NCBI RefSeq assembly: GCF_013140855.1
Contig: NZ_JABBPG010000004.1
Coordinates: 372,001-436,000 of the forward strand
Source of the DNA: Pseudoalteromonas caenipelagi
GTDB taxonomy: Bacteria; Pseudomonadota; Gammaproteobacteria; Enterobacterales; Alteromonadaceae
Length of the DNA: 64,000 nucleotides
Direction of reading: 5' to 3'
Shown here: piece after piece, positions 52,269-60,761 of the stretch
Layout: every line of letters begins with the position of its first letter
How positions within the stretch are numbered: position 1 is the stretch's first letter
Translations under genes and position numbers: made by a program
The notes under the pieces: generated by a model
What the model was told of the DNA's origin: nothing
The model's input: only the letters and a program-made list of their open reading frames with translations
Databases searched by the model: none

Positions 52269-53062
52269 ATACCCAAGCAATAAATACTTTGCGGTTGATG
52301 AGCCTATCAACCGAGCTATTGGCAACTGGTCACACACGTGGCACATGTATGAACTATGTCAGTGATGTTGTACCGAGTTTGTTATCTGTTAACCAAGTGA
52401 GCGCCCCAAGCATTGATTTAATTCTTACGCTAAGTATGAGCATCGATCATTTAACGGATGACACTGCGATTCAGTCACCGCGTTTAGGCTACCCAATTCA
52501 GCATTATTTGGCTGCCAGCAATGCTTTTGTATTGGATCTTCAAGATACCTCTTGGGCACAAGCATTTGAGGTAGCAAATGGTTATCTAAGCTGTACGGAT
52601 ATGCAGCGAGTGCTGGTAGTTGAAGCTAACTCGTTTGCTCAGCCTGTGGCATCACAATTATTTAATGGTGCACGTGCTGCTTTGCTTGATAAAGCTGCCG
52701 TCGAAACAAGTTGCATGATGGTGAACAAAGAACTGCCATTAGAACAGATGCGTACGTTAGTACTTACTGATGACAAAGGGTTTGCTTTATCTGAAGCTGA
52801 TGAACATGAAAGTATGTTGCTCTGTGAGAGCATTATACAAATGGTAAAACAAAGCTCTGTTGCTATGCCTGTTGTATTGGACTTACCTCTATATTTGCAA
52901 GAGGGGGTTTATTCACATTTACAAAGCGCGTTACCACAGATGCAATGGCTACTTTGGGAGTCGTTAGGTAGCAATCAAGCTAGTAATGTGTTGTGGGTTA
53001 GTTATGAAGTGTTTCGTAAGCGTGTGGTGGCGCGTGAACTATTGATTAAGGATGAGTTATGA
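52265..53062 (+). CDS. PqsB-like non-catalytic ketosynthase-fold subunit
   Basis: 265 residues using the ATG that overlaps the GST-like stop (ATGA), with AAGGA nine bases upstream; a closer ATG at 52256 touches that site. Sequence alone is weak: it has the spacing of a degenerate KAS III fold but no Cys-His-Asn triad. In Pseudomonas PqsB (283 residues) is such an inactive partner of PqsC. Its place directly before a PqsC-like gene, overlapped by four bases, is the main support. Together they should join octanoyl-CoA (or another acyl chain) to 2-aminobenzoylacetate. Confidence 0.7.
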   Translation: MNTQAINTLRLMSLSTELLATGHTRGTCMNYVSDVVPSLLSVNQVSAPSIDLILTLSMSIDHLTDDTAIQSPRLGYPIQHYLAASNAFVLDLQDTSWAQAFEVANGYLSCTDMQRVLVVEANSFAQPVASQLFNGARAALLDKAAVETSCMMVNKELPLEQMRTLVLTDDKGFALSEADEHESMLLCESIIQMVKQSSVAMPVVLDLPLYLQEGVYSHLQSALPQMQWLLWESLGSNQASNVLWVSYEVFRKRVVARELLIKDEL

Positions 53063-54162
53063 GTACATGTGGTGTAGCCATCAAAGCCGTTGCAGCCAGA
53101 GTGCCGAGCATTGCGGTTAGAAATTTTGATGAGCAGTGGTTTGGTGAGATAAGTGAAGCGGATCAGCAGGCTTGGCAAGAAAAATGGGGGATAGAGCAAC
53201 GATTTTTTACTGATAGCTCGCGTCACACGCCACTACAGCTTGCCCACAGTGTGGCGGCTGAGGCGATATCGCTGGCTCAGCTACAAGCGCAGGATATAGA
53301 CATGCTGATCAGTGGCACGACTAACGTGGTGCAATTGTCGCAAAATGAAGAGTGTGGTTTGCCTAAAAAGCTGTTGTATCCTCGTGTCAGCCAAGCGTTA
53401 AAACACATGTTAGCGCTTGAAAATGCCATCGAGTTTGATATTCAAAATGAATGTTCAACCATGATGGATGCCATGCAAATTGGCCACAATGCAATAAAAA
53501 CAGGACGTGCTAACCATGTTTTGCTGGTGGTATTTGAAACATCTAGCAACTCTTTGGATAGAAGCGAAGCCAATGGTATGAATTTTGGCGATGGTTATGC
53601 GGCTGTTGTGTTAAGCCGTCATGATGATCCTAGTTTGGGCATTAAATCTCAATCTTATCAAAGTTTTCCTAATAACTATTCGCTAGCAACGGTGAAGTGG
53701 GACGAGCAACCTAAAACCCCAACTGGATTGAGTTTTCAAATGCCTGAAGGGGGAGCCAGTGAAATGGGCAAATTTGTACCAAAAACACTCCCTAAATTGG
53801 TTTATAGCGCATTAGAAAAAATCGTGATGCAACCTTCAGATATCGACTTTTTTGTGTTTCATCAACCAGCAAGAAAGCTGATCGATGCATGGTGTGCTTA
53901 TTTAAATATTCCCGCAGAGAAAACCATCAAAATCATGCAAGAGTATGGCTGTGCTGTATCTGCGGCTATGCCACTGGCTTTTAACTTGGCACTGCAGCAG
54001 CAAAAAATCGTAGCAAGGAGTCAAATTGTGATAGCAAGCCCGTCAGTGGGCTGGGGATTTGGTGCCCAAATTTGGCAACTAGGGGAGTTACCTAAATTCA
54101 GCTCGCAAATACACCAAAGCCTTTTAGATAGTCAAAACACAACAAGGAATGAATCACTATGA
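53059..54162 (+). CDS. PqsC-like 2-alkyl-4-quinolone synthase subunit (KAS III family)
   Basis: 367 residues. The nucleophile is Cys in QNECSTMMDAM (~131) and the His is in FVFHQPARK (~270). The third FabH residue, Asn in YGNTS, is replaced: here the block is EYGCAVSAAMP. PqsC of P. aeruginosa likewise relies on Cys-His without the Asn, so this fits PqsC over FabH. Product would be 2-alkyl-4-quinolone such as HHQ. The gene overlaps the PqsB-like and PqsD-like genes by four bases each. Confidence 0.85.
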   Translation: MSTCGVAIKAVAARVPSIAVRNFDEQWFGEISEADQQAWQEKWGIEQRFFTDSSRHTPLQLAHSVAAEAISLAQLQAQDIDMLISGTTNVVQLSQNEECGLPKKLLYPRVSQALKHMLALENAIEFDIQNECSTMMDAMQIGHNAIKTGRANHVLLVVFETSSNSLDRSEANGMNFGDGYAAVVLSRHDDPSLGIKSQSYQSFPNNYSLATVKWDEQPKTPTGLSFQMPEGGASEMGKFVPKTLPKLVYSALEKIVMQPSDIDFFVFHQPARKLIDAWCAYLNIPAEKTIKIMQEYGCAVSAAMPLAFNLALQQQKIVARSQIVIASPSVGWGFGAQIWQLGELPKFSSQIHQSLLDSQNTTRNESL

Positions 54163-55166
54163 AGCCCTCTTATATCTTAGGTACTGGTTTTTACTTGCCC
54201 AGTCAATGTGTTGATAACCATATGATTTCAAAAGTTATCAATACTTCAGATGAGTTTATTCGTCAGCGCATTGGTGTAGAAACGCGTTTTCACGCACAGC
54301 CTGAACAAGCATGTAGCGATTTAATGTTAGCGGCTGCAAAAATGGCGATTGAAACAGCAAAAATAAACATTGAAGACATCGATATGCTAATTGTGAATAC
54401 CCTCAGCCCTGATGTTCACGATCCATCGCAAGCCTGCATTTTAGCCAGTAAGTTAGGTCTAGAAGAGGTGCCTGCATTTGATATTCGAGCGCAATGCAGT
54501 GGCTTGTTATACGGTATTAACATCGCCAAAAACTTTATTGCAGCAGATGATAAACGTTGTATTTTGGTGGTGGCGGGCGAATTGCTATCCAAGCGTATGG
54601 ATACCAGTGATGACGGTCGTAATTTGGCGGTAATGCTCGGTGATGGATGTGGGGCAGCGGTTATTTCAGACCAACCGCGCGATAACAGCCAAATGACTGG
54701 TAAGGTTATCGATATGGTGATCAATGGAGATGGGCGTCAATGGGAAAGCCTTGTAACGCGCGTGCCTGGCACCGCTCAACGCCAATTCCATCGTGCTGAT
54801 GATAACCAACAAGGACATAGCTTTATGCGTATGAATGGCCCTGATGTATTTCAGCATGGTGTGAGCAAGTTTTGTGAAATTGCTCAACAGCTGCTTGAGC
54901 GAAATAATTTAGCGGTTGCAGATATCGACAAGTTTATTGTTCATCAGCCTAATTTGCGAATGTTAGAAGAAATTCAAGCACGTTTGGATATCGACCCGCA
55001 AAAAATGCCCATTAATGTTACTAAGTACGGAAACATGGCCTCAGCATCAACCGCGGTTACGTTGGCGCAGAGTTGTCATGAGGGCGTTGTTAAATCTGCT
55101 GATCGGGTATTGATATTGTCTTACGGTGCAGGAGCCACATGGGCTGGTGCATTGGTGCAGTTTTAA
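54159..55166 (+). CDS. PqsD-like anthraniloyl-CoA:malonyl-CoA condensing enzyme (KAS III family)
   Basis: 335 residues. It keeps the complete Cys-His-Asn set: AQCSGLLYGI (Cys ~110), VHQPNLRM and KYGNMASAS. Length and pattern match FabH and PqsD (337 residues). PqsD condenses anthraniloyl-CoA with malonyl-CoA to 2-aminobenzoylacetyl-CoA. A plain FabH is excluded mainly by context: it lies between PqsC-like and PqsE-like genes inside an anthranilate operon, overlapping the former. Confidence 0.88.
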   Translation: MKPSYILGTGFYLPSQCVDNHMISKVINTSDEFIRQRIGVETRFHAQPEQACSDLMLAAAKMAIETAKINIEDIDMLIVNTLSPDVHDPSQACILASKLGLEEVPAFDIRAQCSGLLYGINIAKNFIAADDKRCILVVAGELLSKRMDTSDDGRNLAVMLGDGCGAAVISDQPRDNSQMTGKVIDMVINGDGRQWESLVTRVPGTAQRQFHRADDNQQGHSFMRMNGPDVFQHGVSKFCEIAQQLLERNNLAVADIDKFIVHQPNLRMLEEIQARLDIDPQKMPINVTKYGNMASASTAVTLAQSCHEGVVKSADRVLILSYGAGATWAGALVQF

Positions 55167-55175
55167 GGAGGCATT

Positions 55176-56117
55176 ATGCAAAACACACGACAGTGGCAAG
55201 CGCATATGGGTGAGCATGACAACGGCTTACACTTACTGGGTACGATTGATGTACCAATATTTTTATTAAAGCTCTCCGATGGCTGGGCATTGATTGAAGG
55301 GTCTGTTGAGCCACTTGCGCCACTGATTTTACGACAATTAAAAAGTATTGTGTCGGATCTTGGCTTGATTAAACATTGGTTTATCACTCACTCACACTAT
55401 GACCATATTGGCACCGTGCCATTGCTTTTACCCTGGTTGCCGAATGCGAAGGTTTACGCGTCTGCGCTGACCAAAAAGGCTTTGCGTAACCCTAAGGCAA
55501 ATGAAGTCACTTACAAGTTAACACAAAGCTTGTATCGCATTATGCCTGAGGCGGAGCGACCTGATGATGAGCTGGAACAACATCGAATGGCATTGGCCGA
55601 TATACCGGTAACGGTCCTAGAAGAGGGGGATGAAGTCCATTTTGACGCTGATCACAGCATGGTTGCACTTGCCACCCCTGGTCATGCCAAATGCTTACTG
55701 AGTTTTTATGAGCCGCAATATAAGCGCTTATATGTGTCTGATACCTTGGGTGAAATGGTTTCTCCTAGTCAATGGGAGCCACTAATATTCCAAGACTATC
55801 CAGCCTACATCGCCTCGTTAGTTAAATTACAAGGTTTAGCAATTGAGCAATTGGTGCTGGGTCATCATGGGGTGCTCTACGGTGCGCTTGCGCAAGATGC
55901 GCCGAAACTTGCAGAGCAGGGTGTGTATCGCTTTATTGAACAAGCCAAACACGTCTATTCAGAGCTTGCTCAAGATGCACAAAAGACCGCACAGCATATC
56001 TCTGAGCTAACGCGTGACTCAACGGGCACGTTTGTTTCTAAAAAGCTTCACTATAACGGTACTTTGCTAATGCTCACTTTGCTTGGCGTGGTACCACACC
56101 CTGAATTAGTTGAATAA
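55176..56117 (+). CDS. PqsE-like metallo-beta-lactamase-fold thioesterase
   Basis: 313 residues. The metal ligands of the fold are visible: THSHYDHIG (~70), a later His in TPGHAKC, the bridging Asp in YVSDTLGE, and LGHHG. PqsE (301 residues) hydrolyses 2-aminobenzoylacetyl-CoA to the free acid, and in P. aeruginosa also acts with RhlR. The PqsC partner then uses that acid. AAGGAGG is six bases before its ATG, and the gene follows pqsD-like by nine bases. Confidence 0.88.
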   Translation: MQNTRQWQAHMGEHDNGLHLLGTIDVPIFLLKLSDGWALIEGSVEPLAPLILRQLKSIVSDLGLIKHWFITHSHYDHIGTVPLLLPWLPNAKVYASALTKKALRNPKANEVTYKLTQSLYRIMPEAERPDDELEQHRMALADIPVTVLEEGDEVHFDADHSMVALATPGHAKCLLSFYEPQYKRLYVSDTLGEMVSPSQWEPLIFQDYPAYIASLVKLQGLAIEQLVLGHHGVLYGALAQDAPKLAEQGVYRFIEQAKHVYSELAQDAQKTAQHISELTRDSTGTFVSKKLHYNGTLLMLTLLGVVPHPELVE

Positions 56118-56132
56118 ATAAGGAATATGAGT

Positions 56133-56870
56133 ATGAGCAATAATCAAGATAAAAAACTGATTGTCGTCACTGGAGCAAATAAAGGACTGGGTTTTGAAAC
56201 GGCTAAACAGTTAGCGGAGTTAGGACATCACGTGGTCTTGACGGCTAGAAATGAACAAGCAGGAAAAGCGGCCTGCCGCTTACTTGCAGAGCAAGGATTA
56301 GAAGCCGATTTTATTCAACTGGATATTAGCGATTCGAGCAGTATTAAAACCTTCACTGAAACCCTTGCTGATCGCTATCAGCATGTGGATGTACTGATCA
56401 ACAACGCAGGGGTGTTTTTTGATTGGGAGTCGAGCGCAGCAACGCTTAAGTTAGACGAGCTCAGCGATACACTTAAAACGAACTTGTTTGGCACCATTGA
56501 GATCACGCAAAGTTTGTTACCTGTGCTTGGACGGGCATCCGCGGCTAAAGTCATTAATGTAAGCAGCGACTTAGGATCAGTCTCTTTTGCGTCAGACTCA
56601 AATAATGAATATTACGGCGTAAACGGCACCGCGTACCGTATTTCAAAAGCGGCACTGAATATGTATTCAACCCAACTTGCTAAAGAATACGCGCAATCCA
56701 ATTTAGTTGTGAGCGTGGTATCTCCTGGTTGGTGTCAAACAGATATGGGCACCAATGCTGCCCCTCGAAGTGCAGAGCAAGGTGCCCGCAGTATCGTTGA
56801 TGCTGCGTTAGAACCCGCAAATAAATATCACGGTAAGTTTGTTTTAGATAGCCAGTTTTTGGCTTGGTAA
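56133..56870 (+). CDS. short-chain dehydrogenase/reductase
   Basis: 245 residues of the classical SDR type, near the carbonyl-reductase group. TGANKGLGFE (cofactor loop, ~12), LDISDSS, NNAG (~86), VSSD with Ser and YRISK (Tyr-x3-Lys) give a complete active site; NADPH preference is likely from the TARNEQ loop. An upstream ATG at 56127 is only two bases from the AAGGA site, so the next ATG at 56133 is used. It probably reduces a ketone in the alkyl chain or a quinolone intermediate. P. aeruginosa's pqs operon has no SDR. Confidence 0.9.
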   Translation: MSNNQDKKLIVVTGANKGLGFETAKQLAELGHHVVLTARNEQAGKAACRLLAEQGLEADFIQLDISDSSSIKTFTETLADRYQHVDVLINNAGVFFDWESSAATLKLDELSDTLKTNLFGTIEITQSLLPVLGRASAAKVINVSSDLGSVSFASDSNNEYYGVNGTAYRISKAALNMYSTQLAKEYAQSNLVVSVVSPGWCQTDMGTNAAPRSAEQGARSIVDAALEPANKYHGKFVLDSQFLAW

Positions 56871-56897
56871 ATCATTTTGTCACTAAGGAAAGAAATA

Positions 56898-58073
56898 ATG
56901 AGTAAACATAAAAATAGCCATCATCAGCGCATTGGCGAACGATTTGAGTCTTTCGTAGCAAAGCATCCGATCTGGAATAATCCATTGTTCATCGCGTGCA
57001 ACAACAATAAATTAAGCTTAGAAGATTATGGCTTTGTGATTAGTCAGCACTTTTATTATTCTCGAGGATTTACCCGTTTGTTATCTGCATTAATGATGCA
57101 GTGTGATAACGATTACTATCGCGCAGAGTTATCTCATAACCTTTGGGAAGAAGCAGGAGAAGAAGACCAAGAGAACTGCCACTCAAACTTGCTGCGTCGT
57201 ATGATCACCAATACCTTCGGCCTTGATAATCCAGATGCGACAGAATTTAGAGATTACACGGTAGGCTACTTTAACGATTGCTTAGATTACTTAAAAAATG
57301 GCGACTTGATCCGTGCCGCAGCATTTTTAGGTTGGGGGACTGAAGGGGTTGTACCACGCATTTATAGCCACTTTTTCAACGGGTTGACGAAGTTAGGTGT
57401 ACCTGAAGAAGAGTTACTGTACTTAAGCTTGCATATGGAATGCGATGATGAGCATTCTGAGGTGATAGAAGCGATTGCGTTGGATGCTTGTAACGATGAT
57501 ACAGAAACACATTGGTTGGCGATTGAAGAAGCCATCGATCATTCGCTTACATTACGTGACCGTTACTTTAGACAGCTATATGAGGAGTTAGAGGCACGTC
57601 AACTCAAGCAATTAGTCAAGCAGGTTACGAATGAGAAGCCGTATGCCGACTTAGCGCAGTTAAATGATTTATATGCTAATGTAGCTAATAAGCAGGGTGT
57701 GCCACTTTATAAAAACGATGCCCAAGATCAAAATGTTAGTTTTGAAGTCACACGCTTTAAAGTGGCCAGTGAAGTGATTGACCCTCGTTTGCTCGAGATC
57801 CCCGTTGGTAAACGAAACGAAAAGCATCGTCATGCACATGAGTCAGTATTTTATGTGCTAAGTGGCTCAGGTATCGTGCATGTAGATGAGCAAGAGATCA
57901 AGGTTGCTGCAGGCGATCTCGCCTATGTACCACGTTGGTATGATCATTACACACAAAACACCGGCGACACACCGCTAAAAGTATTAGCACTAACAGACTA
58001 TGGATTTACTCGCTGTTTTGCTAAAAATACAGAGCGAAGCTATCGTCAACAGCCTGATAATGTTGCCGTATAA
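56898..58073 (+). CDS. haem-oxygenase-like di-iron oxidase fused to a cupin
   Basis: 391 residues in two domains. Residues ~10-240 form a TenA/haem-oxygenase-like helical bundle, with E85-x9-H95, E149 and H179-x3-D183-x2-H186, the ligand spacing of di-iron members such as SznF. I do not see the extra N-terminal carboxylate some have. Residues ~275-380 are a cupin: HRHAHESVFYVLSG and GDLAYVPRWYDHYTQN supply HxH, E and H metal ligands. Members of the first family do N-oxygenation, chain cleavage or desaturation. Last in the operon, the enzyme is the best candidate for oxidising the quinolone. The ATG at 56898 has AAGGA eight bases before it; the frame extends to a TTG at 56877. Confidence 0.8.
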   Translation: MSKHKNSHHQRIGERFESFVAKHPIWNNPLFIACNNNKLSLEDYGFVISQHFYYSRGFTRLLSALMMQCDNDYYRAELSHNLWEEAGEEDQENCHSNLLRRMITNTFGLDNPDATEFRDYTVGYFNDCLDYLKNGDLIRAAAFLGWGTEGVVPRIYSHFFNGLTKLGVPEEELLYLSLHMECDDEHSEVIEAIALDACNDDTETHWLAIEEAIDHSLTLRDRYFRQLYEELEARQLKQLVKQVTNEKPYADLAQLNDLYANVANKQGVPLYKNDAQDQNVSFEVTRFKVASEVIDPRLLEIPVGKRNEKHRHAHESVFYVLSGSGIVHVDEQEIKVAAGDLAYVPRWYDHYTQNTGDTPLKVLALTDYGFTRCFAKNTERSYRQQPDNVAV

Positions 58074-58104
58074 GCTTTAGCCTCTTTGTTAACTAAACAC
58101 AATC

Positions 58105-58133
58105 AGCCATGCACACCGTGCGTGGCTTTTTTA
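58105..58133 (+). terminator. terminator of the quinolone-type operon
   Basis: AGCCATGCAC and GTGCGTGGCT form a 10-bp stem with one G-T pair and a 3-nt loop, followed by six Ts. It lies about 30 bp after the last stop of the operon. Confidence 0.92.
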
Positions 58134-58188
58134 TGTTTAAAATATGCACTTTGCAGCATGGATTATTTTAAAAACAATGAGAGATAAA

Positions 58189-58214
58189 AAATCGACTGCC
58201 GCAGCAGTCGATTT
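58189..58214 (-). terminator. terminator of the thiol-redox operon
   Basis: AAATCGACTGC and GCAGTCGATTT form a perfect 11-bp stem with a 4-nt loop. On the minus strand a T-run follows. It lies 25 bp past the 282-residue thioredoxin-fold gene. Confidence 0.9.
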
Positions 58215-58239
58215 GTTTGGGGATGAAATTAAGGGGGAA

Positions 58240-59088
58240 CTAAAGTCGTTTTGGTGGCTTTTCGCCGCGGTATATAATCTTGTCGTCGCTATTTAATACA
58301 ATCCAATACGGTAGACTGGTTATCTCATACTTTTGAAACAGTTGGTTATGCGCATCTAAGATCACCGGGTGATTGAGCTTAAAGCGCTGCTGATAAGATG
58401 CGACATCCTGTGATGTGATATAAAAAGGTTTAATAACTGTTTTAACCGGTATCTCACTGAGGTCGACGAGTCGATTGTTTGCTTTAATTTTTTGCTCGCA
58501 TTTAGGCAGATGTTGAAAAGGACATAATGCGTCGCTAAAAAACAGCACTTGTGAGTTGCCGTGATGGCCAAAGTGGTGCGGTTTGCCATTTGTGTCTTTG
58601 AGCGTGAGATCTGTGTCTGACTTGTTTTCGAGTAAAATATTATCGTGGCTTATCACTGTGTCTGATGATGGTTGTTTACCAAGAAAGTTGATTTCTTTCA
58701 CTTTACCATCGTCTAGTATCACCTGAGAGGGGGTCTGCCATACCCCAAGTGATAGTGCCAGCTGCTGGTTTTTGTCTATTTGTAATCCTGAAAACTGTGG
58801 GTAGGTTTCAACAAAGCCGTTGAGTACGTTGTTATCAACATTGATATCTGGCTGTAGGAAAACTCGCGTTACATCTGCTTGCTTAGGAGGCAGTGTTGTG
58901 GGGGTGTAGTATTCATCCCAAAGATTAATAAAAATCAGTTCTACTTTGCCATGTTTTAAAGTGCTGGTCGCTTGGTCTTTTTTAACCATACTGAAAGCGC
59001 CGCCTTGCTTTGGAATATTCTGTGCAAAGCTTGAATTACTAAAGGCTAACAGAGCAAATAAAGCTGCTAAAATATGCGTTATTTTCAT
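58240..59088 (-). CDS. periplasmic protein with two thioredoxin-like domains
   Basis: 282 residues. A signal peptide is evident (residues 1-22, LAALFALLAFSNSSFA). Two tandem thioredoxin-like halves follow: the first has a cis-Pro-type GVWQTPSQ, the second TSLPYWIVL. The first lacks a CxxC pair (LWDEYYTP at that place); the second has FFSDALCPFQHLPKC, with cysteines nine residues apart. It is therefore unlikely to be a normal disulfide exchanger. It ends an operon with a TlpA-like and a DsbD-like gene and is probably their substrate or partner. Confidence 0.65.
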   Translation of the reverse strand: MKITHILAALFALLAFSNSSFAQNIPKQGGAFSMVKKDQATSTLKHGKVELIFINLWDEYYTPTTLPPKQADVTRVFLQPDINVDNNVLNGFVETYPQFSGLQIDKNQQLALSLGVWQTPSQVILDDGKVKEINFLGKQPSSDTVISHDNILLENKSDTDLTLKDTNGKPHHFGHHGNSQVLFFSDALCPFQHLPKCEQKIKANNRLVDLSEIPVKTVIKPFYITSQDVASYQQRFKLNHPVILDAHNQLFQKYEITSLPYWIVLNSDDKIIYRGEKPPKRL

Positions 59089-59098
59089 TAGATACTCC

Positions 59099-59560
59099 TT
59101 ATTTTAAAGCGCTAAGGCGCTGCTTTAATTCATCGGTTAACAGCGCACTGCGAAATACTTCTTTGCCTTGTGAATCAAGCAAAATGTGCGTTGGAGTACC
59201 CGTGACATTGTATTTTTTTACGAGCTCTCCTCGCTCATCGAAAATAGTCGGTACTGTATAATCATGTTTTGCCATATAGCGCTTAACCAGTCCTAAATTC
59301 TGGTTAAAGCCGATATTAACGGAGATAACCTCCAAGGTATCTTTGGTGTGTTCGTAGGTGTCCTGTAAATGGGGCATTTCTTCTAAGCAGTAGCTACACC
59401 AAGTTGCCCAAAACTTGAGATAAATAGGCGAGTTACCAACGGGCAGGATATCTCCTGCGATAGAGGTTGCCTTAAACGGTGGTGTGACGGGCTCTGCAGC
59501 ATGATTGGAAAAGCTCGCGATAGCCAGTGCCACTGCACTTAGTGAGTTTCGATAGTTCAT
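59099..59560 (-). CDS. TlpA/ResA-like periplasmic thiol-disulfide oxidoreductase
   Basis: 153 residues: a signal peptide (1-21) and a single thioredoxin fold. The active site is WATWCSYC (CSYC ~52-55), the cis-Pro is in TGTPTHILL. TlpA-type proteins reduce disulfides in the periplasm, often for cytochrome c maturation or copper handling, and receive electrons from a DsbD/CcdA-type membrane protein. One is encoded ten bases upstream. The ATG has AAGGAA eight bases before it. Confidence 0.9.
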   Translation of the reverse strand: MNYRNSLSAVALAIASFSNHAAEPVTPPFKATSIAGDILPVGNSPIYLKFWATWCSYCLEEMPHLQDTYEHTKDTLEVISVNIGFNQNLGLVKRYMAKHDYTVPTIFDERGELVKKYNVTGTPTHILLDSQGKEVFRSALLTDELKQRLSALK

Positions 59561-59569
59561 TATCTTTCC

Positions 59570-60259
59570 TTATAGATATAAAAGTTGTCCGGCGCGCAGT
59601 AAGTAATATTCACTCATGATTAAAAACAGCAGAAATAAGGCCCATTGGATGGTACTCAGCCACTTCCCTGATTTGGGCAATTTAGTAATGAAGCCGCTAG
59701 AAATGCCGGCTAAAAAAAGCAATAAGCACATACCAACGGAGAACGTAAAGAGAATGGAGATGCCCCATGAAAGGCTTTGCTTTTGGGCTACAAACAGCAA
59801 GATGGCTGCGAGTACTGGAGAGCTACAAGGCGCAGCAACAAAGCCGCTGGCGACGCCCATCAAAAATGCAGACTTTGAGTTGGTCTGAAAGTTATGCTGT
59901 GTAATAAATGCCGGAAGAGGTATCCAGCCTTTTAAAACAAAAGCAAAGAGTAGCAAGATGTTGGCAAACGCGATTTGCACATAAGGGTTACTTGCAACAG
60001 TACCAAAAAACTGTCCTGTCATGGCGGCTGTTGCACCTAAGGCAGTATATACCAAAGCTACCCCCAAACAGTACAGTAAAGCTCTTAGCGCAATTGGAGA
60101 GCCGCTGCGTTGTTGTCCCAAAGTTGCAACGGTGATAGGGATAATCGGGTAGATACAAGGTGAGAGACTCGTTAAAACCCCCATCAATAACGCAACCCCA
60201 AGCCAATATAAGCTAGGAGTGTCTTGCTGTAGTAAATCAATAAAGAATGATTCTGACAT
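59570..60259 (-). CDS. CcdA/DsbD-like transmembrane electron carrier
   Basis: 229 residues with about six membrane helices. The two redox cysteines of the DsbD-beta/CcdA domain are in LSPCIYP (~34) and AAPCSSP (~144). It passes electrons from cytoplasmic thioredoxin to periplasmic proteins. With the TlpA-like and double thioredoxin-fold genes it forms a compact reduction pathway, ten bases between each. The operon stands between yidC and the quinolone-type operon and is convergent with the latter. Confidence 0.9.
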   Translation of the reverse strand: MSESFFIDLLQQDTPSLYWLGVALLMGVLTSLSPCIYPIIPITVATLGQQRSGSPIALRALLYCLGVALVYTALGATAAMTGQFFGTVASNPYVQIAFANILLLFAFVLKGWIPLPAFITQHNFQTNSKSAFLMGVASGFVAAPCSSPVLAAILLFVAQKQSLSWGISILFTFSVGMCLLLFLAGISSGFITKLPKSGKWLSTIQWALFLLFLIMSEYYLLRAGQLLYL

Positions 60260-60709
60260 ACTCTTTTTCGCCGAGTTGTTGTAAAGGTCGCCTCAAAGTT
60301 AATTGAATTGTCCCAGATTGGTATCAATAACGACTGAAATATATATAAAATAAATAAAACCAGTTAAATCAAAATATTAGTGGTATTCAGTTGATATGAA
60401 TTTGGTTTAGGAAGAACCCTCATTTACCCGTTATTCGACGATGGGTGATTGTCAAAGCACAGATGTGGTTATGGTGATCGAGCCGCGCATTAACACGTTG
60501 TAGGCTCAGTAGGAGATATAGTAGTAATACATTGCTCATTCTAGCGAGCTAACTGACTTATTAACGGCGAATAACTACATACCGACATTGTTGCCTAGTT
60601 AATCTCAGTTTTGGGCAAATTTGTTTATCTGAAGCTGAGGTTAGTTATGAAGCCATTTATCTATCGTGACTGGCATAACGCAGAGTAGGGACGCTGATTG
60701 TGGCAAATA
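60260..60709. other. 450-bp stretch without a gene
   Basis: It lies upstream of the thiol-redox operon (promoter side, minus strand) and downstream of yidC. AT-rich first, then mixed sequence. Only very short ORFs occur, e.g. a 13-codon frame at about 60646. No RNA or mobile-element signature is recognised. Confidence 0.5.
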
Positions 60710-60737
60710 AAAACGCTCACATGATTGTGAGCGTTTT
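60710..60737 (-). terminator. yidC terminator
   Basis: AAAACGCTCACA and TGTGAGCGTTTT form a perfect 12-bp stem with a 4-nt loop; T-rich sequence follows on the minus strand. It lies 25 bp after yidC and ends the rpmH-rnpA-yidD-yidC transcript. Confidence 0.93.
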
Positions 60738-60761
60738 ATGATGATTAAATCTATATAGGGC

